From contig NC_079913.1 in NCBI RefSeq assembly GCF_024868665.1, forward strand, positions 4,545,715 to 4,609,714: a stretch of DNA of 64,000 nucleotides. The letters are read 5' to 3'. Positions 25,501-34,500 of this stretch are shown here, one piece after another. How positions within the stretch are numbered: the stretch's first letter is position 1; the number at the start of each line of letters is the position of its first letter. This DNA comes from Triplophysa rosa (Eukaryota > Chordata > Actinopteri > Cypriniformes > Nemacheilidae). The translations under genes and the position numbers were made by a program. Under the pieces are notes generated by a model. It was given only the letters and a program-made list of their open reading frames with translations. It was not told where the DNA came from and made no database searches.

Positions 25501-28500
25501 GAGGGTCTGGTTAACAAACCTAACCGCTTCACCGTGGAGACCAGGTATGAATTACAGATTCTTAGTCTGTCAATTGTTTTCTTGAAATTATATTTTTCCT
25601 GTATTTATTTTCTTTCAGGGGTGCTGGTACAGGTGGACTTGGTTTGGCCATCGAGGGCCCGTCAGAAGCTAAAATGTCCTGTAAAGATAACAAAGATGGA
25701 AGCTGTAGCGTGGAGTATATTCCTTTTACTCCTGGGGAATATGACGTCAACATTACTTTCGGAGGCCTGCCGATTCCAGGTATGATGTCATTTCCTACCG
25801 CCTAATTCATACCTCAGTTGTTTTTGAGTCAATCTAACTTTAATGTTGTGTTAAAGGATTTTGGGTGTGTGTCAATGTCTGAAGATTGCATTAAGTCTAA
25901 GCAAGTTGTTTTCAAATTTTGTTCATTTTAAACTTTTTTTTAAGGGAGTCCGTTCAGGGTGCCAGTGAGGGAGCTGGTGGACCCCAGTATGGTGAAATGT
26001 TCTGGTCCGGGCTTGGGCAATGGAGTGAGAGCCCACGTTCCTCAAACCTTCACCGTGGACTGTAGCAAAGCCGGGCTCGCCCAGCTGGAGGTTCTGCTGT
26101 ATGGACCCACAGGTGGATAGAGAAACATAGAATCACAAACATAGACACTATACTGTATGTGTACAGTACCATGAGTATATTACTGTCGTCTTTACAAGAT
26201 GACAAACTGTTTCATTCTTTCTAATAAGGAATGACAGAACCGGTAGATATCACAGACAATGGTGACGGCACACACACAGTGATGTACACTCCTGCGAAAG
26301 ATGGACCCTACAGTGTGTGTGTCAAGTATGCAGACCAAGAAGTGCCGCGCAGGTGAGAATCGCACGTTTTATAGTAATATTATGACTTTGTGAAAAATAA
26401 CATTCTACAATTACACGTTACCAAAAATATTATGTTTTAACAGCTAGACATGTGATGCATGTAAATTTGAGATGAGCTTGACATTGGTCTCCTTTTCATC
26501 AGTCCATTTAAGATCAAGGTGTTGCCCGCTCACGATGCCAGTAAAGTGCGTGCCAGCGGTCCCGGTCTAAATGCATCCGGCGTGCCCGCAAGCCTGCCCG
26601 TGGAGTTTACCATTGACGCCCGTGACGCAGGGGAGGGGCTTCTTACCGTACAGATACTGGTGGGTGACATCGACACAACGCCGTCAGGGCTCTTTTGTGA
26701 CATTTTTTAGGTGACCCTTGATGTTCACAAATACTTAACGCCCTCCCGCCCTCCCTCTGACCCCTCCCCTGCTGTTGCTGTAGGATCCGGATGGGTGCAG
26801 GCGAGAGGCCTCTGTGTATGTGGAGGACTGGGGTAGGAGGGTGTGGGAGAACCACATTGTAAAGGGCACCATCCCCTTCCATATTCTTAGAAAAGGATGT
26901 GTAAGACGGCCCCTTTTTTGCCGTCCCTTTGTTGTTATAACTCACCGTGTCTGATGTCGCTCCCATCCACCCTCCCTTCTATCAGACTTGGGCACTTGAG
27001 TGCTTACGGTCTGTCCCCTTGCTGTTGTAAACTTAGATGCAGGTTCAGACGCCAAGCCCGTGATAATCTGATAAAAGGAGAGAAACTTCACTCGGATCAA
27101 TAGTGGTGTTCACAAACCGCATTCAAAAGCATCTTCATGCACAAAAGTGGTTTTGGATGTGAGAGTGAAAGTTTCTCCCTGGCAGCCCCTCTTGAACCTT
27201 TTAAGGGGACCTCACACCCTTAATCTTACCCTGTACTGGTCTATTGGTCTCTGTGGACTTACCTGTCATTAGATTTAGATTAATACATGTGGTTTTTCAC
27301 TACATGACTAACAGTTAGAGATGCTTGCTATACAGTCTGAATATAATTGATCGTTTTGGTGCAGTAGGAAATGCATAACAAACTATTTAAAAAAAACAAA
27401 TGGATCGAAAATCAGTGTTGGGGGTTAGACACATGCACATGTACGCATTGACTCACTTTAACAACTCTTTCTTTTTTACAGGACCCAGAAGGGAAGCCAA
27501 AGAAGGCCAATATTCGTGATAACAGAGATGGAACGTACACAGTGTCCTATGTACCAGATATGACGGGACGCTACACTATTACAATCAAATACGGAGGAGA
27601 TGAGATCCCGTACTCCCCCTACCGCATCCACGCGCTGCCTACAGGAGACGCCAGCAAATGTCTGGTGACAGGTAAGTTACAGAAGACTTCACAGTCCATT
27701 CTTTAACATCTTATGCACGACTTTTGTAGTCATGAAAGTCATTGTTTTTATTTGTTTTATAGTGTCTATTGGGGGACATGGACTAGGTACGTTTTTTTGA
27801 TACGTACTTTATTTATATTTCTGTGTTTTACTGTATGTATGTTCAATTTAGCTGAATTAGACCACTTTAATCTTCAAAACAGTTTGTTGTAAAGCTGATA
27901 ATGGTGTAAAACTTTACATCTGATGATAAAATGTGTACGTTGGCTTCACCCGTGATCGAATTTGGGACTTTGTCAGGTTCGGGACTTGGACCCACTATTC
28001 AGATCAGAGAGGAGACGGTTATCACCGTGGATGCAAAGGCCGCGGGGAAGGGAAAGGTCACCTGCAAGGTGTCAACCCCAGATGGGGCGGAGCTTGACGT
28101 GGATGTGGTGGAGAACTCCGATGGAACCTTTGATATCTACTATACAGCTCCTGAACCCGGAAAATACGTCATCACCATCCGCTTCGGAGGAGAACACATT
28201 CCCAACAGTCCCTTCCACGTGGTGGTGAGCACCTTATTTCTCTATGCATTTTGGGTAGTGATTGTTGCATAGTATAGAAATGCTAAAAATGTTTTGTGTA
28301 TGTTACTACTGAATATATTTTTAACACAAAAGATGCATGGTTTAATTTTCGAGGATTGTTCTCAAATATAAACTTTTCTTTTAATTAAAGGAATTGTTTT
28401 CTTAAAATGTAAATTGTGCCAATATTTACTCTCATATCTTTCAGTGATGATTTATTTTTTGTAAGAAATTTGAATAATAACCAAACTTTCATTTTTGAGT

Positions 28501-31500
28501 GAACTAATCCTTCAACCAAGCAATTCAATTCTAGTTCTGGAAGTGGAATTGAATTAGAAGTATGGAAATGTGTGTAGTGTGAGCCCCTAACCATGTGACC
28601 ACCTCCCTCTCCAGGCATCTGATACCATCCCTATAATCGAGGAACCTTGTGATAAACTACAGTTACAGCAGCCCTACGCCCCCTACCAGGGTTACACCCC
28701 TCAATGGGTACACACCGCCCTTAGTCATCAAACGTTTAATCCTAAACGCTCTCTGCTTTTTTCCATTTGCCATGAGCTTTTGTGCTGACAAACAGCTAGC
28801 TGACCGATCACGCATTTGCCAAGCTGATGAACATATTTTTACTTCCATTTTATTGGCTGAAAGCTCATTGTGTCTACAAAGCTTTTTATCTGTTGCAGTT
28901 CAATCGCCGTTTTGCTTTTTTCAATGCAAAATCACGCACTAACTTTTGCATGCTTTTGCCTGTTGTTTGTAATTAGCATAACAGTGATGCTCACTGTAAA
29001 TTTCTTCTCCTCCAGGCCACAGAGGAGCCAGTTAATGCGGTGGACAACATGGAGAAAATGCTCCGCCCCTTTAATCTGGTCATTCCATTTACAGTGCAGA
29101 AGGGGGAGATTACAGGTATTAACACTAATAAAAATGAGATATTAATCATTATTATTTTGCTCATATTAAGGATAGAGATAAAAATGCTTTTTAAACTGTA
29201 AAGATGAACATCACTCATGTGGGTTATTGAGGAGAGATGTGCTATTATTTGTGAACTCCCTAGCAACCACTTGTCTTGTTCCAGGTGAGGTGCGCATGCC
29301 CTCCGGTAAGACCGCTCGTCCCCACATCACCGATAACAAGGACGGAACGGTGACAGTCAAATACGCCCCCACTGAGAAAGGCCTTCATGAGATGGACATT
29401 AAATATGACGGGAATCATATACCAGGTATTAAAACACTGCCTTATTGAAATGTTTGAATGGAACTTGAGATTTTCTTGAAAATTTGAAAATAATGATTCA
29501 GTTTTGTTTGCGGTTTTGTTACATATGTTTTGAAACAGAAAGTGACATACTTTTTTCTCACTACAGGAAGTCCACTGCAGTTCTATGTGGATGCCATTAA
29601 CAGCGGGCATGTGAATGCAAATGGGGCCGGTCTGAGTCACGGCATGGTCAACAAACCCGCCGTCTTTACAATCATCACTAAAGATGCAGGAGAAGGTAAA
29701 ACGCTAAACCTGACAGCATCTCATGCTTGTCAGCAACTTAGACAGGGTGAGACTATTGAACTATTATGTATTTTCTCGTCTCTTCTCAGGTGGTCTGTCT
29801 TTGGCAGTGGAGGGCCCTTCGAAGGCAGAGATCAGTTGTAAGGATAATAAAGATGGCACCTGCACTGTGTCCTACCTGCCAACCGCCCCAGGAGACTATA
29901 ACATAATCGTCAAGTTTGATGACAAGCACATCGCTGGAAGCCCCTTTACAGCCAAGATCACAGGTATGTGGTGTATGTAAGAGGGGGAGAGAGAGAGTGA
30001 GAGAGAGTGATAGAGAGGGAGAGAGGGAGAGAGAGGTAGAGCAAGAATGAAGGGGCAAAGTTTTGTCTCTCTAAAAAGTCTCTGAATCACTAAATTAGTA
30101 GATGTGTGTTTATGAATGTCTGTAAATGTGAATGAGTGTTAAATGTGTGTGTGTTTTACACCTGGTGAAGTTAACCTCAAAACCGCAGGTGTGCAGCGCT
30201 GCTAAAACGGGCACGTTAATTTTTTTTAGTAACAGGAAGACAGCTGTTTCCCCTCTCATTCACTCTCACTCATTTGCCAGTGCGCTATGTGCAACATACA
30301 GGGGTTGCACCAAGCAAGTTTATTTTTATGACTTTATTTTTATTATGTTTAATAGTTAAAATCAGTTCTATTACATTAGTTTTATCATAATCACAATAAG
30401 CTTCACAAGGCTTAAATTTCTTTAAAATGTAAATACAGTTTTCTTTCATTTATTTCACATTTCTTAAACACCTGCTGTTAAAGGTGACGATTCCATGAGG
30501 ACGTCTCAGCTGAATGTTGGCACGGCCACTGACGTTTCTCTAAAGATCACAGAGACGGATCTGAGCTCTCTGAGCGCGACCATCAGAGCCCCGTCTGGCA
30601 ATGAAGAGCCCTGCCTGCTGAAGAGACTGCCAAACCGCCACATTGGTGAGTGACACGGGCCAACACAATGAAACCAGGACTCGCTCCGTCACTGACATCA
30701 CTCTATAGACGGTTTCAAAGTGACAACATAAACAAATGTTACTGCGCATGGCACGTTTGTGGGCAGCAAACTTCTGGTACACATTCACAAACAATAGAGT
30801 GCTCAACCGCTTGATGTCAATGCACCATACGGTTTGTTTAAATGCAACCAAAATACAGGACCCATTAAACAAATTGTTTATTTAATAAAATGACCATACA
30901 ACAAAATACAACAAATTGTTTATTAAATACAATTATTATACTGTAAAATAATAATTCAAATTAATATTAACATAAATTAAATAAAACATAAATAGTTATA
31001 TAATTAGACACTAGCCAAACACAAACCAGAAGTTAACTGGTAATCAGGCGCGCGTGCGTATGATGAAATGGTCTATATATTCATTCTAGCAAGCACGAAA
31101 AATTGTATTTGGACAAAAAATCTGTAAACAAAAGGAGTCATCTATTTTTTGGCACAGTATAGTTTCCTCACCTCACATAGAGGTGTTAATATAACCAATT
31201 TCAAGAGTTTACGGTTAAACAAGGGAAGACAAGACAGAAGGGTTTGGAAAACCAGTTTGAAAAACTTTTCCAACTCTGTTTGATGTCGCTAATGGTTTAG
31301 AATTGCACATTTAGCGAAAAGACTGAGAAACTATGTTTTGCTGATAATGCATTGATTATAGCACTTTTAGAAACTAAAAGAATTGGTTTGAGGACACACA
31401 AGAGAAAAAAAGTATCAAACACTGAGACTTTTTGATGAAGTGATGCTCGTGTTTCTCCAGCTAGCTGCAAACGAAGAGCTCCTTCCTGCGATTTCAAAGG

Positions 31501-34500
31501 GAATTGACTATCAGCTCACAAAAGCCTTTTGATGAAAAGCCAAACCCTCGCAGCCTTTCTTTTTTTGTTAGATATGATGGTGATACTCAAAAAAGAGAAA
31601 AGAAATTCAGTCCTTAGGAATATTCTGTATTCGCTCTTAGGAATATCCTTTACCCCTAAAGAAGTGGGCGAGCACGTGGTCAGCGTGAAGAAAAGCGGAA
31701 AGCACGTGACCAACAGCCCCTTCAAGATCATGGTGGGCCAGTCGGAGATCGGAGACGCCAGTAAGGTGAAGGTGTTTGGGAAAGGTCTGATTGAAGGACA
31801 CACTTTCGAAGTGGCCGAGTTCATCGTGGACACCAGGAGTGCAGGTGAAAAAACATCTGTCATATAGGGCGTCCATGATGAAGTGAAATAATGTTGAGTT
31901 TTGGTGAATTGAGAGGTGATTTTACTACAGTTAAGCATCTCGGTTCCGGTTCACACATTAGGTTATGGAGGTCTGGGTCTGTCCATCGAGGGACCCAGCA
32001 AAGTTGACATCAACTGTTCGGATGTGGAAGACGGAACGTGCAAAGTGACCTACTGCCCAACCGAGCCTGGAACCTACATCATCAACATCAAATTTGCAGA
32101 CCAACATGTGCCAGGTACATCAGTGACCTCGAAATGTACATCACTGACATCAAAAAGTCTTTCTGAGTTGGACGGCTCTTTCATTTTATATTATTCAACA
32201 GGAAGTCCATTTACGGTGAAGGTTCTGGGTGAGGGACGAATGAAGGAGAGCATCACCCGAAGGAGACAGGCGCCCTCTATCGCCACAGTGGGCAGCACAT
32301 GTGACCTCAACCTTAAGATTCCAGGTGAGGAGTTTTCCTTTACATGACCGAGAGGGTAGTGTGAGGAAAACAGAAAAGGTCATGGCTTTGGAGAGGTCAA
32401 GATATTGTCTCCCTCACTCTTTCCACCTGACTCTCACCAGCTTTCACTGTTACACGTGTCACCTTCTGTCTCTTGATTCAGAATGAAGAAAGAAAGAAAG
32501 CATCCATTTCCTGTTTCCCCTTATTCATCACTTCCTTTCTTCCTTCTCTTCTTTCATTTTCCTCATTCTTTGGGGGTTCCGTCTGTAGGGAACTGGTTTC
32601 AGATGGTATCAGCCCAGGAGCGGCTCACTCGAACCTTCACCCGCAGCAGTCACACCTACACGCGCACGGAGCGCACCGAGATCAGCAAGACCCGTGCGGG
32701 AGAGACCAAACGCGAGGTGCGGGTGGAGGAGAGCACCCAGGTGGGGGGCGACCCCTTCAGAGATGTTTTCGGGGGATTCCTGGGCAGAGAGACGCTGGGC
32801 CCTTTCAGCGGCGTCCAGGCCCGACAATCAGAGGGTGTGTGTGTGTGTGTGCTTGCAATACTGTGGGTTGTGTGGGATGATGCCACGGTATGTCTCTGAG
32901 GTTTTCATTGGGAGCGAGCGCAGCTTTTTCATTACAAACATTTACGACAGGAGAGCCGAGCTGGAAAATCTGAGCTGTGCAGCCAGTCCAGCCAAAAACA
33001 CAGAATTTATAGAAGAAATGCCTGGACTTTAATGAGAAATGTCTTGTTTGATTCTCCTCTCTCTCTCTTCTTTTCACTTCTGACTGTCTCTCTTTCTTAT
33101 TTGCTTGTCTTCCTCTTTCCAGTCTCTTCTCTCTCAGGTGAGTCAGGTACTCAGGAAATGACGGCACAGGTGACGAGTCCCAGCGGTAAGACGGAGGACG
33201 CTGAGATCATTGAGGGAGAGGACAGCACTTACAGCGTGCGTTTCGTGCCTAATGAAATGGGCCCCCACACCGTCAACGTCAAATACAGGGGCCAACATGT
33301 TCCCGGAAGCCCCTTCCAGTTTACCGTGGGACCGCTGGGAGAGGGAGGAGCCCACAAGGTTCGAGCTGGTGGTACTGGACTGGACAGAGGAGTGGCAGGA
33401 GTTCCTGGTAAGAGACAGGAATTTAGGGAACATTTATCTGGGTTATTGTAAAGTCTTTCCACTTATTTTAAATGTTAAGGCGGGCCAGGTAAAGATGATT
33501 GACGGGCCGCATTTGGCCCGCGGGCCGCCAGATGACTAGCCCTGCTGTAAGGGTTATAAATAATGACATATTTGTGTGATGTTTAGCTGAGTTCAGCATC
33601 TGGACGCGTGAGGCCGGCGCTGGCGGTTTGTCCATAGCCATCGAAGGGCCCAGCAAAGCCGAAATTTCCTTCGAGGACCGTAAGGACGGGTCCTGCGGGG
33701 TGGCCTACGTGGTACAGGAACCCGGTAAGACCAGTGGATGCTAATTCCAGCCTAGTTTTGTTTTATAAATAATTTACAAATATAATTTAACCCTATACAC
33801 ATTCGGTCTTGTTGACATGATCATATGTTTAATACCAGGCGACTATGAGGTGTCGATCAAATTTAATGACGAACACATCCCAGACAGCCCCTTCATTGTT
33901 CCTATTGCATCACTGTCAGACGACGCCCGCCTGCTTACCGTCACCAGCCTGCAAGTGAGTGATTTCACATCAAACACACGCGCATACAGGAATAGTGATT
34001 CTATGGGTTCAGGGACTCCTTGAGTACAGATGGCAGCTTCTTTATCAACAGACTCTGAGAGCGTGTAAGTGCACTTGACAGAGCAGGGTTCTAACAGTTA
34101 ATCATCAGATGAGACAAGCCTACCCTCACACTTTTCCTCACAGAAAGAAGAATACACTTCGAGTATTGGCAGATATCCTTTATGTCGGCCATTGTGATCA
34201 TTGAGTGCTGTGTTTTGTCTTGTAAGCTGTTTTTAGGGGACTGTGCTTGGCAAGACTGATATTTCAACAACAATGTGTATTATCTAGCCTTGCTACAATG
34301 ACAAAATGGCAAAAACAAAACACTAACCCTTGTCATACAGTATATTCACTACTGAAACGAAAAGCATTTTTTTAAGCATGTGGTCGCTTATGTTATAAAA
34401 TTCTCTCCGTATTTAAAGGTCCAGTGTATGATTTTTTTGGAGGATCTATTGACAGAAATGCAATATAATATACATAACTATGTCTTCAGAGGTGTATAAA

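Noticed and set aside
32473..32899. Alternative plus-strand frames over the insertion exon
   Set aside because: They overlap the filamin-C insertion in other frames or run into flanking intron. Only one frame matches the family and joins its neighbours.
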